This document shows positions 1 through 12,689 of a DNA stretch of 64,000 nucleotides, piece by piece; within the stretch, counting starts at the first letter, position 1; every line of letters starts with the position of its first letter. Where the stretch lies: contig JALDNG010000078.1 in the NCBI GenBank assembly GCA_024349245.1, positions 248,001 to 312,000 of the forward strand, read 5' to 3'. The stretch is from Neodontobutis hainanensis. Taxonomy: Eukaryota > Chordata > Actinopteri > Gobiiformes > Odontobutidae. The notes under the pieces are model-generated. The model had not been told where the DNA came from and made no database searches. It saw only the letters and a list, made by a program, of their open reading frames with translations. The translations under genes were made by a program, and so were the position numbers.

Positions 1-790
1 TTGTTGCCAGAAGGGCTGGTCTGAGTATTTTAAAAACTGCCGATCTACTGGGATTTCCACGCACAACCATCTCTAGTGTTTACAGAGAACGAAGAAAATA
101 CCCAGTGAGCGGCAGTTGTGTGGACGAAAATGCCTTGTTGATGTCAGAGGTCAGAGGAGAATGGGCAGACTGGTTAGAAATGATAGAAATGCAACAATAA
201 CTCAAATAAGCACTCGTTACAACTAAAGGTCTGCAGAATACCTTTTCTGAACGCACAACACGTAGAAACCTGAAGCAGATGGACTACAGCAGCAGAAGAC
301 CACACAGGGAGCCGCTCCTGTCGGCTAAGAACAGGAAACAGAGGCTCCAATTTGGCCAAAAAAGGTTGCTTGGTTTGAATCAATTTCTGCTGTTTCATTC
401 AGATGGATGGGTCAGAATTAGACGTAAAGAACATGAAATCGTGGATTCATCCTGCCTTGTCTCAATGGTTAAGGCTGGTGCTGGTGGTGTAATGGTGTGG
501 GGGATATATTCTTGGCACATTTTGGACCCTTGCATGAGTATTATTACCTACCTCAGTACTGTTGCTGACCATGTCCATCCGTTTATGACAACAGTGTACC
601 TGTACATCTTCATTTCACAAAGCTCATTTTTTAAACTGGTTTGTTGAACATGACAATGAGTTCACTTTCCTCAAATGGCCTCCACATTCACTAGATCGCA
701 ATCCAATAAAGCACCTTTGGGATGTGGTGGAACGGGAGGGTCACATTGTGGATGTGCAGCTGAAAAATATGCAACAAAATGGATCAAAAT
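1..790 (+). mobile_element. Decayed Tc1/mariner transposase relic (truncated by window edge)
   Basis: The plus strand follows the familiar fish Tc1-like transposase across its length, but in broken frames. The N-terminal DNA-binding part lies at about 20-110. A readable piece near 279-360 gives Y-S-S-R-R-P-H-R and P-L-L-S-A-K-N-R-K. Near 480-525 comes G-V-M-V-W-G. The C-terminal part near 640-760 includes a recognisable W-P-P and H-L-W-D-V-V-E-R. The D-E-S-R-F segment holding the first catalytic aspartate is damaged by a deletion near 358-385, and the segment carrying the second aspartate is missing around 600-640. Several in-frame stops are present. No 3' terminal inverted repeat is visible after about 790, and the 5' end lies outside the window. 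The element is certainly inactive. Tc1 transposases are cut-and-paste DDE recombinases; this copy is only a fossil. Confidence 0.88.
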
Positions 791-918
791 TGTAAAAAAA
801 ATAACAATTGACTTTGAAAGCAATGAGAAAATGTCATTTAGCTTAGAAGCAAACTTGATTGCATAAATAATTAGTGAACTAAGTTAGCCAGTTTTTTTGT
901 TCCTGAAGTCTAAATTTG

Positions 919-1028
919 AGCCAGTCAGTGCTACACTCACTTTTTGTGGTGGGATTTTCCTGTCCGTCTCACCTCTCGCCTCGTACTAAAAGATGCAGTG
1001 CCAGTGAAGTTGTGTGCGGGAGTGTATG
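919..1028 (+). repeat. Diverged dispersed repeat, copy A (pairs with 2779-2911)
   Basis: This stretch and 2779-2911 share, in the same order, a GCCAGTCAG start, a 12-bp CTCACTTTTTGT block, and a final portion with CCTYGT, AAGATGC and a GTGCCAGTGAAG-like string. Between these they have drifted. The order and orientation match, so they are probably two old copies of one unnamed repeat rather than chance matches. Confidence 0.4.
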
Positions 1029-1094
1029 AAATGGTCCCTTTATTTTTTTCTGCAAGGGGAGGTTCGAAAGAGATTGGTCAAGCATAAAAGATCA

Positions 1095-1500
1095 GGAGGT
1101 AGAGCAGGTTTGTGGTTCAATTCTCTTTCATACAATAAACCCTACCTTGGCTTGGTTTGTGCCGCTGCTCGAGGGCTTGTATGTGATCAGACATGTCATG
1201 TAAAGCATCTTGTACCATGTATTAAAAAACAAGAAATAAATTCATTGTGGGGGTTGACAATGTGACAATAATAGCCAAGTCTTTAGCACTACTCCTCCAC
1301 GGTTGTGGGATCAATCCCCTGCGTGTCCTCACTTTGCTAAAGAATGAACACTGCCTAAAGCAAGTCCTTTAAATAGTTATTATATAAAACAAATGCCAGA
1401 CATGTTGGTGGCTAAACGCTTAGTTAAAGGTTCAATCCTATCACTGCGCCAACTTAAAGAACAGCTTTTTATGTAAAAAAAAAAAAAAAAAAAAAAAAAA
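1095..1500 (+). repeat. Degenerate tRNA-derived SINE-like sequence with A26 tail
   Basis: Three RNA polymerase III B-box-like strings occur in one orientation: GGTTCAATTCT at 1114-1124, GGATCAATCCC at 1308-1318 and GGTTCAATCCT at 1429-1439. The first follows GGTAGAGCAGG. The second follows TAGCCAAGT (1272), where an A box would be expected. The third follows GGTGGCTAAACGC. The block ends in a pure run of 26 A at 1475-1500, as a retroposed element would. It could be one or more decayed SINE heads. The body cannot be matched to the clearer SINEs of this window. Confidence 0.35.
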
Positions 1501-2778
1501 CAAAGGTTGTAATTTATTTCAAAAGCCTTTTAAACCAGCAGTCATTGAATGAGCTGGATAACAATGATAAAGGCACATTTGATTATAAATATAGGCTTTG
1601 AGACCAAGTGAGATTGGCTCTAATGGTATGTGATGTTGGAGTTGTTCAGTGGAGGCAGCAGCTTTTCCTTCTTCACTGGCACAACTTTATAAATGTGAAA
1701 GTTTAGTCAATAAACCCAAATAAAACAAGCATTCATTGATTAATCCTAGAAGAAATAACATCAGATCCCACAGGAAGGAAACGGGAAAGGCAAATAAACA
1801 TGTAAAATGTGTTTTTGTGTGGACGTCCAGATTAAGTCTATTTACTGGAAGTCAGAAGGGACATTTTGTGAGGTTAGAAAACATATGGTCAAATAAACAA
1901 CCCCAAATGCAAGCACTGAACACATGTCCTCAGATGAGATCTAGTCTGTTATCAATCTAAACCAGGGCTTAAGGCAAAAATAGGAAGCCCTAAGAGGTTA
2001 TTTCAGTCCCCAGATTGTTAACATTTCAAAAGGGTAATTCTAGAGCCTCTGTTTTCGGGAGTTTTAGTGAAATTCAATAAGTTCTGATGTGGTTTGCCAT
2101 CAGTGGTGTTTGGAGGAGGAAACTCCCTTGGTGGTTGTTGGCCTCCACTGAGACTCTGAAAAAAACTCCTTTTAAAAAAAAATAAAAATAAAAAAACACG
2201 CCACAATTACAAGGCGTACAAGCATCAGGTCAAAGAAAGGACACAATTGTCGGAGATATTCCGAACATGAATCATATTTTCATCACCGCAGACAGGGGAG
2301 CTGAGAGGGGAGGGGGGATAAATCACAATTATGTCAGAAGGCTGTCGCTGTCAGATTCACAAAGTCTGACATCACCAATTTACATTCAGCCTTTGCAAGA
2401 TAAATGAAGACAAACAAGTTCCAAAGAGACGCCATGCATGGATTGCACAAGTGATCGAGAGGACAGAGCTTCAAGAGATTAAATTCATAGCATATTGACA
2501 AAGAATATCAGAAACTTGTCCAGTGAAACATTAACATCAAGTAAAAACTGCCCGCTAAAGTGCAACATCATGAGATCCCCATACAGTAAAACATTGTCAT
2601 AATGGCATCTTTATTATAGAATATTGTATTTAATTTAGTCATTGTAATGTAGTCAGAGCACTTTTCAACCAAAAACTAATTGTCTTACTTTACCAATGAA
2701 AGGTCATGTTATATGGCACAATAATGCTTGAACTGCATAAATGTTTCAGGAACCTGAAGATGTCCAGTTAGCAATGGT
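1501..2778. other. Gene-free stretch, no recognised element
   Basis: This is AT-rich sequence with a short A-rich patch at 2171-2197 and a purine-rich patch (GAGGGGAGGGGGG) near 2305. No open frame with coding character and no further repeat was recognised. Confidence 0.5.
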
Positions 2779-2911
2779 AGCCAGTCAGCCCTGCCAACTT
2801 TCATTACACCTTTCATGCTCACTTTTTGTTGAAGGCTATATTTGTCCTTCTTGCGTCTAGCCTTGTCCTAAGAGATGCTGTGGCAGCAAGTGTGGGCTGA
2901 GTAGTGTACAA
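2779..2911 (+). repeat. Diverged dispersed repeat, copy B (pairs with 919-1028)
   Basis: This is the partner of copy A. It begins AGCCAGTCAG, carries CTCACTTTTTGT at about 2819-2830, and ends with CCTTGTCCTAAGAGATGC and a GGCAGCAAGTGTGG string. It is longer than copy A by roughly 20 bp, mostly in the first half. Confidence 0.4.
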
Positions 2912-3280
2912 ATACAACAGTAGTGTGTGTTTACACACCATGTTTGTGTATGTTTAAGCAAAATGTAATTATTTTTGTGTTCACCTACTGCTTTTTCTGC
3001 ATCATTTATTTTTCCCGATTGAGTATAGACTTGTTTGGTGTCTGCATTTCACACCACACTATAAACTGTTCGACTTTTTTCCAGAATGTTAAGGACTCAT
3101 CATAAAAGGTGTCAAGCAGCTAACCTGACTCCAGATGCCACATAGGTCTCCTCCACAGAACCATGTAGGAGGGCTTCCTAATACCTGGTCAGGGATTGGC
3201 TTTATCAACCAAGTTTTATCCATTCAGAGCAGCGCCATGTTGTTTACGTTTGCAACGGTATCTTCAAACCTAAAACATGC

Positions 3281-3628
3281 GGCAGTGGCTCAGTGGTAGA
3301 GCGGTCGTCCTTCAACCGGAAGGTGGTGGGTTCGATTCCCGCTCTCCCCACAAAAATACTGTCGTTGTGTCCTTGGGCAAGACACTTAACCCACCTTGCC
3401 TCGTATGAATGTGTAAGAATGTGCAGTGAATGTATGTGTTGGTCGGAGAGTCCGTAGGCGCAGAATGGCTGCCATGTCTCTGTCAGTCTGCCCCAGGGCA
3501 GCTGTGGCTACAGTTGTAGCTCACCATCACCAGTGTGACTGTGTATGAATGAATAGTAGACGACCTGTAAAGCACTTTGGGTCCCTTGGGAGAAAGGCGC
3601 TATATAAATCCAATCCATTATTATTATG
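3281..3628 (+). repeat. Near-complete tRNA-derived SINE
   Basis: The head is tRNA-like: A box TGGCTCAGTGG at 3286-3296, then GTAGAGCGGTCGTCC, then B box GGTTCGATTCC at 3329-3339, with normal tRNA spacing. The body follows, including TGTCCTTGGGCAAGACACTTAACCC and a central segment near 3425-3545 (TCAGTCTGCCCCAGGGCAGC). The 3' tail is LINE-like: GTAAAGCACTTTGGGTC, then GGCGCTATATAAATCCAATC, ending in (ATT)n at 3618-3627. About 348 bp is close to full length for this type. I see no clear target duplication. Such elements are transcribed by RNA polymerase III and mobilised by a partner LINE that recognises the tail. Confidence 0.9.
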
Positions 3629-3778
3629 CCCGGACCTGTCAGTGCTGCCACATCATCGAACTCACCGGGTTTGGTCATGGAAAAGACGCAAACACTTTGC
3701 TTGGAGAAGTTCGAGATGGATTTTTGTGAGTTTGTAAACTTCAGAATCCAGCTGCAGCGAAAAGTTAACAAGCAGCAC

Positions 3779-3780
<2 letters not shown>

Positions 3781-3814
<34 letters not shown>
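3781..3814. repeat. T34 homopolymer
   Basis: This is an uninterrupted run of 34 T, 150 bp downstream of the SINE. It could be the poly(A) tail of a minus-strand retroposon, but no recognisable body follows on the right. Its length in the assembly is prone to error. Confidence 0.95.
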
Positions 3815-3817
<3 letters not shown>

Positions 3818-5961
3818 GATTCTGTGTCACTGCTTTTGAAACCAAAAACTGACTGAAATTGGATTTTAGTGCAAAAAAATTGGTATGACCACTGTAGGTA
3901 AAAAGATGCTGTCAGCAAACATAACCATACGACCAAGATGATTGAGCATTTTTCCCAATATTAGGTATGTCCAAAAAAAAACAAACTGTTTCTTGTATAT
4001 GGCTGCCAACCAACAATCGCTATAGTAACAGACCTTTAAAACAGCAACACATTAGGCCTACATGGCCTGAAGATTCATTTTTACAGCTTCCCCACATGTG
4101 GACAGATATATAATACCAACATTAGCAGCTGTTAGATGTGCAGAAGCAGCCATGGGTTACACTGGGTATGTTCTCTGCTCTGTGCGCTCATATAACATGC
4201 CGAGAATATGATGCCATTTACCATAAGAGCCCCACAGTGCCAGAAGCACTCTCTCATGATGCCCCTTTATCCTGTATTTCACAAAGACCTCAATAAATAT
4301 ATGGAAATGAATTCAAATGTGCTTCCATAAAAACGCAGTGACATTAAACACCACAATAAACATATAAATATTGTTGAACTTTTATTGGAAGTAGATTTGT
4401 GGCTTCTTCATTGGCGAGAAACTCAATGTTTTCCGTCTTTATTTAATGCTTTGGTCTGATGTTGCAAAGGGCTAGGGACTTATAAAACGTCTTTGTTCTC
4501 ATGCAGGAGCTTTAACAGTGAACATGCAGATATTGCCTGTGGAAGAAATTCATATCCTTTCATTTTAATAGTGCACCGTTAACATATTTGTTTCAAAGAC
4601 AATAGTAATGCAGTGATGATAAATTCTTAATAAAAGAGCCCCCAGGTCACTAGGACAATAAAGGGCTTTAGTGAGATGTCAGATAAAAGCTAAAATAAAC
4701 AATGTGCAGCGGTTTATAATTATTGTTTTAGGAGGGTATTGTCAGAGGGAGAGAATATTTCCATGAGAATATTTGGAAACACTCCATTGACATGTTTGCT
4801 GTATTTTCTGCTCATGTCAATTGATAAGATATAGGCAGAGGGCAATTGATTTAAAGATGCACTGACCACATTGTTTAAATTAAAATTTTAAATCCTGCCT
4901 AATTTACTTTCAAGTTTAGACAATTGTGGCATGTTGGGTATTTCTGGGCAATACAGCATATCTAAATCTTGATTGACATGATGCCTAAATAAAATCCCAA
5001 CACTCTCTTATCCCATGGTGTAATAAACCAATGTATGCTAATGAGAAACATAATTAAAGAGTATTTCAGCAGTATATTAAAGCGACCTATATGGTTTGTT
5101 GAAGACATTGGTGTTAATGACCAAGCATCAAGATTAGATGAGAAAAATCAGATTTTGTGACGGAGTGCAGGAGGATGGGACAGGGAACCTGACTTTTCTG
5201 TGGGACACCCCAAATGGCAGTGTTCTACAAAGTTGTCCTTATAATAGTTTAGAGAAGCCAATTAACTGTAAAAAGTCTTGAAAACTGAAAATATCTTGGT
5301 AAGATGTTACTAGTTTTATGGTAATTTCTTTTAATTTGACGGACTATGGACTGTGGACAGACTACTAAAATTCCTTTTAGCAAATGAATGCTTTAATTAC
5401 TATAATTAATCAAAAATAAATTAAAAAACATTAAACATTGAAATATTATTTAAATACTTTACACTACTTTCACAATAACTTTACTCACGTCAGTTATGTG
5501 CTTTTGTTAATAACGTTGTAGATCTCAACTCATTATGTATGCCTACTCCATGCTAGCCCTATCTCTTCAACAATATTATATCTATTCATTTTCCATATCC
5601 TCAACCTCTGCAGTTCAGTCCCAGTTCCAGCTCTGTAGTCCTGAAATGGTTAACTCTGTATTTTTCCACTGCATTAGGCCAAATTATTTCATCTCAAATG
5701 CAAAATTAGCGCACTGATTTTGGGCCTGAGTTGCTGTTAGCGCATCTTCATCATCATCTGCTCTGGAGAATCATGAACTTAGCTGTCTAATCAGCAGGAA
5801 CAACAAACAGGAAACACTTACCAGCAGATTCTGCGACGCCTAACAGGCCTTTTAAAACGCTCTCGTGTTCATCACGTCTTCACAGTGTACAGCGCAGAGT
5901 GCCCCTTAATGTGAACACTGCATTTGCTGAGACTAATTTGTGATTGAGAGGCGTGGACTTT
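3815..5961. other. Gene-free stretch, mostly unremarkable
   Basis: This is AT-rich sequence without recognised repeats. The part at about 4615-4870 is repeat-poor and carries words such as GATAA, TGATAAG and CAATTGA, which fits either a regulatory block or plain intergenic DNA. Confidence 0.4.
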
Positions 5962-5975
5962 GCAGCAGAGGGCGA
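5962..5975 (+). promoter_or_regulatory. CTCF-like site
   Basis: GCAGCAGAGGGCGA matches the vertebrate CTCF core (CCASYAGRKGGCRS) at 12 of 14 positions. It lies in a GC-richer island (about 5880-6090) inside AT-rich DNA. Motif match only; occupancy is unknown. Confidence 0.35.
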
Positions 5976-6429
5976 ACAAAAGTCTCGCTCAACTGAGATA
6001 AAATGACAGAACAGTGGACAAGCGGACGGACAGAGCGCTTCATTCACACTGTTCTGATTTTTCCACTGTTTCTTAAGAACAGGCGCTTGTCTTTGCGGCC
6101 AATAAATAGCACTCAATGAAGATACCACAAAGCTATTCTTGTCTAATCTCTTGTAATCCAATGCAACAGCCCTGTGTTGGTTGGACATGTAGATATTATT
6201 TGTGTCCTTTTCCAATTCTATCATTTCAAAATCCACAAATATCTTTGTGGTTGTTAATGTACACAGTAAAAACAACTGATTTGATGGATAAAGACACAAC
6301 AAGTTGAAAATATGCTAAATAATTTTAAATTATTTATATGGGAACATTGAGAGAACAAAAACACATAACTTTCACTCTTCTTTAACATTAACTCTTGCTT
6401 TGTTGCCATGGTAAATCTAAATTTAGGAT

Positions 6430-6450
6430 AAAAAAAAAAAAAAAAAAAAA
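6430..6450. repeat. A21 homopolymer
   Basis: This is a run of 21 A with no recognisable retroposon body immediately upstream. Confidence 0.9.
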
Positions 6451-8564
6451 GATGACCCTGAGGCTAAAACTCCTATGTGCAACCTGCTTTGGGAAATGTG
6501 TCTTAATTTAATTGGTGTTTTAAAACGTGGGTTCTCAGAAAACAACAAATCATCATGTTGTGTTTGACCTTGATGAAACAACTCAAAACAAGCACTTCCA
6601 CTTTTTAAAAGGTTTCACGTTTTAGGATGTTGTTAAATGTCCAACAAAACTGTAAATAGCCCCTGAATGTAGCGTCAAACTACAGCTGTGTGTGCGATGG
6701 CGTCCCCTCGATGTGCAGCCTGTCTGGTTTCAGCTGTAAAACCGATAAAGAGTTTCAGGGGACACAAAGGACCAGTGTGCTCACGGTTGTCATCTCTTCT
6801 GGCTCACTTCTGTACACAGCCATCACGAGCAGGGTCAACAGCTGCTAAATGTTTAGCGCGCAAAGGCAATACCCCAACTGAGCGCTGTTGGCTCACAGAT
6901 GCGGAGAAGAAAACTTTGTGCCCACGTCGTAAAGGAATTGAGCAGATGTTTGCATGTTAATAGAGATGGGGTATGGAGGCAGTCTGATGCAGGGAGGCAT
7001 TACATCTGCTGCATCACACTGTACAGTACTGTTTGAGCCACAGATGGATGTGCTCCAAGTGAACCTATGCATGCCAGATGTAAAGACATGTTCACAAACC
7101 TGCCCACAGGTGTTCTGTGTATGAGACTCCCACTTATACGGCATGTATGGCCAAAAGCCAAAACACAGTCTGCCAAATGGCAAAATATACATTCTTCCTT
7201 TTACATATCCTTGCAGACACCTCAGCTAAAGCGTAGAAGGTCAATGCAAAGTGTCTTATATTTATGCATGCACCTGAGCTGGTGAGCAGGGATTCTTTAC
7301 TGTCAATCCCAAAAGCACCACGAGAAGCAGCAGCTGATTATTTATTAATGTTGCATGTGCATCGCTAACATAATCCATGTTTAATATAACAACATAAAGC
7401 CCTGGAAAAGTCATATAATATTAAGAATACAATTTTTTACTTGATTTGTTATTATTACAAGTGTATTATAATTATAATAAGCATTTTTATTTTTTTATGA
7501 AATTATCCATCACCCTATGTATTATTATAAACTAAACACTGCCTCTTCTATTTACTTTTGTACAACCATTTCCTTGATGTACAGGTGTCTTAACCCTGTT
7601 GGTAAAAACCAGTGAAAGAATTGCATCGGTAATAAATAAAGTATAAATAAATAAATAATAAATAAATAAAGTTAAAATTTTCTGTAGATGAAGTAAAGAC
7701 TGAACTTTTGTCAGTGGCATGCAGTTTTCTTTAGTTGTATAAACTTTCTGTTGGTGTAAAGTAATTTGAGGAAATGTAATAGATATAAATGTGGTCTTAG
7801 TTCATTTAAACAATTTCTTTCATAACAAATCCAAAAGTTGGTCCATAAAATCTGTAATTTTCACTTCAAGTGCCAAACATGGTAATGTGTGATGCAGCTT
7901 TAGGATGACCGTGCACTCTCAAATGGTTCGGCTTAATGAAACATCTAATTAAATCAAATCCTGCATCAATCTCGCTGAGTGTGACAAACAGGATATGCAG
8001 TATTTGCAAATGGAAGCTTAAGATCAGCACAGTCTGAACATTTAGTCAGGATTTCACAGCAGTCACGATAACATCACAAAATGCATTTGGGGATAGAACT
8101 CCAGGATACCTCATCAAAAAGAGTAGACGTGAAGACAATGTTATCCCTTGGTCTTAGAGTAAATCAAACAGAAATCTGCAGAGGCCTCAATAAACACTGT
8201 TTTTGTCAGCGTGGTGCTTTCCACAACAGAGCATCACCAGCCGCTATTGTCAACATTAATAACAAGGAGGGGTTTCTCAACACACAAGAATATTGAAACT
8301 GGGATTATGTGCACCTTTGATCTAAAAATTCTATTTTTCACCAAGTATTTACATTATGGTCTTAAAAAAATGTACCGTATATTGTCTTTAGTTTCAGCCA
8401 CACTTCAGGACAACTATCAAGACTTTACACAGTCACGATTTCACATTACAGTCATATATTTAGTATATTCCATATTTTCTGTAGTTAAAGTGTGATATTA
8501 AGATAATCTGATTCTTGAATAAAGACCTGGATATAGTATTGGTCTATGTTGAATGAAAGACATG
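6451..8564. other. Gene-free stretch with an AAAT-rich patch
   Basis: At 6680-6960 the sequence is GC-richer and non-repetitive. At 7631-7671 it is a degenerate (AAAT)n tract. No gene or named element was recognised. Confidence 0.5.
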
Positions 8565-9204
8565 CTGTGTGTGAATCCACGCCCTCGTCCCTAAACCATC
8601 AATCATCATTGTATAGTGCAGCAACATTTAGAAGACCGTTTCAGACACTACACAACAGTTTTTCTGTCGCCGTTAGTCACATGACTCTGACATACATGTT
8701 AGATTCGACTGATAATAGACTCTAGACACTCTAGTGATATCAGTATTAATATAAGCTCATGTGTTTTATTATTTAACTCTTCTTAATGACCAAAACTGAC
8801 TGGACTTTTACACCTCAGGAGTGAGGTTCTCATCTGTATGACTTAAGATAAGCTATCGTTGGTGATCTTACATCATAAAGTTTTTAATAATTGCAGTTTA
8901 CAGTGGATTACGTTTCCACAGAAAGTCAAACTTGTGCCTCTAACTCATTTCATTCAAACCTGTTTACAGACATTTACTGGTCGCGCTGCTCTCCTCCATT
9001 GATTGCATAAATGTTATACAGCTCTCCTCCGACAATTTGCAAAGCATTTTATTTTGATTGTCTAGTTAGTATTGCTGCTCACTACTTTTTCTGATGCATT
9101 GTGGGAAACTCTGAGTGCACTACATTTCAGTCACTAGACATTCAGACATCACTACAAAATGACGTAACCACTATAGAGTGATTAGTGTTTTGATTTAGAC
9201 ACAG
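8565..9204. mobile_element. Candidate non-autonomous DNA transposon (MITE-like)
   Basis: The left end reads CTGTGTGTGAATCCA. The reverse complement of the right end reads CTGTGTCTAAATCAAA. Further inside, both arms carry a TATAGTG-type string (GTATAGTGCA near 8615 and, inverted, CACTATAGAG near 9170). The inner right part GATGCATTGTGGGAAACTC (about 9093) has the look of fish MITE interiors. I could not settle a target duplication, so the boundaries are approximate. Confidence 0.35.
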
Positions 9205-12200
9205 CCATACACTTTAGTGCAGACGACTCCTCCCACTAAGTATCTGAACGGTTTGTATTTATATTTAATCATCTGTCCGCGCGCTATGAATGTCATGTCA
9301 CAAAATGACAGTGAGAAATGGTCTTTGGTGGTGGACACAGTACAATGGTGCATGGAGGTGTTTCTGAATGCAGCACATTGTATCAAACACCAATCTATTG
9401 ATTTGTTCATTCAACAGCTTCACTAGGCCATAAATCTCACTTCACAGATCCACCAAGCACAAGGGCAATTTGTTACTAGAGTCACCATGTGATTACCCGA
9501 AAGTGTACACTGGACAGGCAGTGTTAATGCTCTTTCATGATTTTCAACTTAATGGGAACTCTATAAGTGTCTAGTGGTCATTAAGGGCAAGTCTACATGT
9601 ATTAGTACAGTAGGGTTGGCTTATTTAGATATTTTCCCACTTGTCAACAACAATAAAATCTCCATTGTGGATATTTTTTGACACCAAGCCATAGAAAATG
9701 AATGAATGGAAAGTGAATGTTTATGCAATTAGACCGTTAGAAATAGAAAACTATGTATAATAATGGCTTTGATTTCTTATTTTATCTGATACTCTTAATC
9801 AACTAATATTCCAGGCCTCAAATTTTCTAACTTTAGTATTAATTTCTTCTTCTTGGGGCCAAAATTCAGATTTATTTTTGGGCTAAATAAACCATATCAA
9901 AAAGACAGATTTAAACCTCGAGGCTTTGACATGTCAGCTGTGCAGACTTTATTCAAATATACCGGATTTATTTGCTAAGGCTATAATCCAGCATGTTTAC
10001 ATTCATGTGGCTGTGTCTCATGTATGTTCATTAACATGCACTGTCCCAATCAATTTAATAAACTGCAATTCAACCACATATGATGAGGTTGTATTGAAAA
10101 TACATTTTAATGAGCCTTTTAAATCATATAATCTAACACCAAAGCCACCATTATTGTTGCCTTGGTTACCATAGACACATGCATTATTATCCATTATTTT
10201 ATATTGAATTGTAGTGTTTTTGTTTTTCTTTATTTAATTTAACTAAACTGAACTGAACTAAACATGATTCAAGTGTAGCTGTATGGACATAGTTTTAGTA
10301 GTTTTGTCTCCCATCTGAGAGACAATCAGTCAGTTTCTCATTTTTGCTAAACTACCTAAAACTACCCAATGAACCATAAAAATGCACAAAGTGACCAGTG
10401 GCATTTAGCCATATAATTAACTCTAAATAATTCCAATTTATTCCCATCATTTTCAGAAATGCTTTCTTTGGTTGGCCTTACTTCTACATGATTCTGGTGA
10501 GTCAGGTAACTATGTTGTCTTTCCACACTTGAAATAACACAAATGTGCTATATCTGGAGTTGTTTGTGTGCAGACAAGAGGCCCAAAATGTAGAGGAAAT
10601 TGGTTTACTATAATATCCCTATACGTGTGGACTTGACGTTAGACCACAATCAGCTCCCATTGAGTGCTGCTGTCACAACAAAATCAGCGCAAATTAGACT
10701 TTCACATGCTTCCACACAGAATACAAATTGCCACATGTGTCCTGAAACTGAAAGCAAAATTAGACCGTGGATGGACAGATAGAGCACTCTTGACGATCCT
10801 GCTGTGTACACACTCACCGACAGATACACAGCAGGGAACAAAACCCAGCAAACATGAACTGATGACAGTGAGCGGCGCATTCCTGGAAGTGGGATGCAAC
10901 GAAAGTGTGGGGTTACAGGCTAATAGCTGCTCATCTTCCTAGCTTCCAATTGTCAACAAGTCAGGCAGTCAACAAGATTAGAGGAGATGAGATATCAGTG
11001 TTTGATGTTTGAATGTTCCTAGTGCATTAAGCCTAATGGTTTTACGTCTAATGCAAGATTTGCATAGGAATTACAAGTTTCAATTGGCAATCTCACAGCA
11101 TGTGGGCCAGTGATGGCCTCATGTTGGTTGGTGCAGTCTAAGGAGGAAAATACCACTAGAAAAATACTTTAAATTAGGACTCAGCAAAGGAAATAAATCA
11201 GCAGACAGAAATATAGTTAGAGCTGACCTCAAGGCGGCTTTGCTTAGGGTCAATATTTTCTGAAAAGAGTTGAGACTGATGCTATAGGCACGCTGTAGTT
11301 TATCTCTGAAATCATTGTGGCTAAGACCAGGGGCACGTGCCATATTCCATACTGACTTCTTTACAGGATAAAGTGTCCAATTATGTGTCAGATTTTCTCT
11401 TTCTCAAAGCTCTACAACCGTCCTAATAAACATAATGGTTCTGCCAATGATCATGTGAGATGTTCCTGTCATGAGATTATCAAATCCACTTAACGTATAT
11501 CAGGAAACTCAAATGTCAAACTTTTATCTAACACATTCAGTTTATCCAATCCCATATAAACATACATCAAATTTCCACAAAGTTTAGGAGTGTGTTTATG
11601 GGAATGTTTCTGTGCAGGCCAGGATAGTTGACAATATTGTGAATATGAGTTAGAAAAGCCCCTTTAGTCTGTCCTCTCTAAAACCAAAGGTTACTTACGG
11701 TACTGCGGCAAAAACAAACACCCAAAAAACATCTGGCCCAAAACTCAAAACAATACAGTGTAAACATAAATTATCTGTAAAATGTCTTTGTAACTTTTCA
11801 GAACTTCTTTAATGTTTTAGTTGTCCATTTCCAAGCCATTTCTTTGGAATTAATTTTAATCTCACCACAATGTTTTGCTTCTGAGTCATGGAAGGTTATA
11901 ATGGGTTAATCTTGCACATTAGCCACATAAAGCATGCTCTATGGACCACATGGAATGAAAATAAGCTAATAGGTCAGAAGCTTTTTGTAGCAATTAGAAT
12001 TTTTTTATTAGAAATGAACAGAGGCTCTGCCTGGAAAAGGGTTTTTAGGCAGTTTTCACTCAAGCTTCAGTACATGAAGGTTAACAATGTTGCTTAAACA
12101 TGAGCCCGTATTCTATTCTGAAATAGAGCCAAAGTGCGATGCCCCAAAGACGAGTGTGATTGTCATGTGGAGTAGAAAATGATTAAAAGTGGTAAAATAA

Positions 12201-12365
12201 AACATAACAAAAAAACTAAAGAATTTCAGAAACTAAGCACAAAATGCTTACACCTTCTGCATACCTACAGTTTCAATTCATATTTGGCTTAGTTAAAAAT
12301 TCTTGGTATTTCCATGGAGAAGCAGGAAGTTTTGTCTGGGCAATTGTAAAATCTGGGCATCTCTG
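9205..12365. other. Gene-free stretch, no recognised element
   Basis: This is AT-rich and non-repetitive. A small ACTAAACTGAACTGAACTAA simple patch lies at about 10243-10262. The segment 10630-10950 is GC-richer, with overlapping short open frames on both strands but no coding signature. Confidence 0.5.
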
Positions 12366-12431
12366 CTTAGACTGCTGCCCCCGCATTTTAAACTCTGATC
12401 AGCAGAAGAAGATGGATGGATGGATGGATGG
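12366..12431 (+). repeat. 5'-truncated SINE/LINE 3' tail ending in (GGAT)n
   Basis: GACTGCTGCCCCCGC near 12370, followed by AGCAGAAGAAGATGGA and several GGAT units, is the characteristic end of a common fish retroposon tail. Only the last 65 bp or so remain. Confidence 0.55.
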
Positions 12432-12689
12432 GTAGTTGGAAGTAGTACTTCATAGCAGCATGGCTAATTATGTCGTCAGCCATGTTTACTCTTGTGTCTA
12501 TTTTGACAAGTGATTTTGCAGAGTTGAGAGGTTAAAATCCCTTTGTATATGTTTGTTTGTGGCAGGCTGTCTTATGCTTAATGTTTTTTTGCCTTTCCTC
12601 ATTTTCATGTCTTTAAAATATCTTTCTGTATGAGCCAGTCTTTGAACACTTTGAAAAGAGTGCAGATAGTGTCCCAGGTCCTGACAGTA

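Noticed and set aside
3508..3936. 142-codon minus-strand frame
   Set aside because: It runs across the T34 tract and SINE tail, with a lysine run from the homopolymer; no coding signal.
5880..6302. 140-codon minus-strand frame
   Set aside because: No recognisable domain, no splice-site context and length expected by chance in 64 kb.
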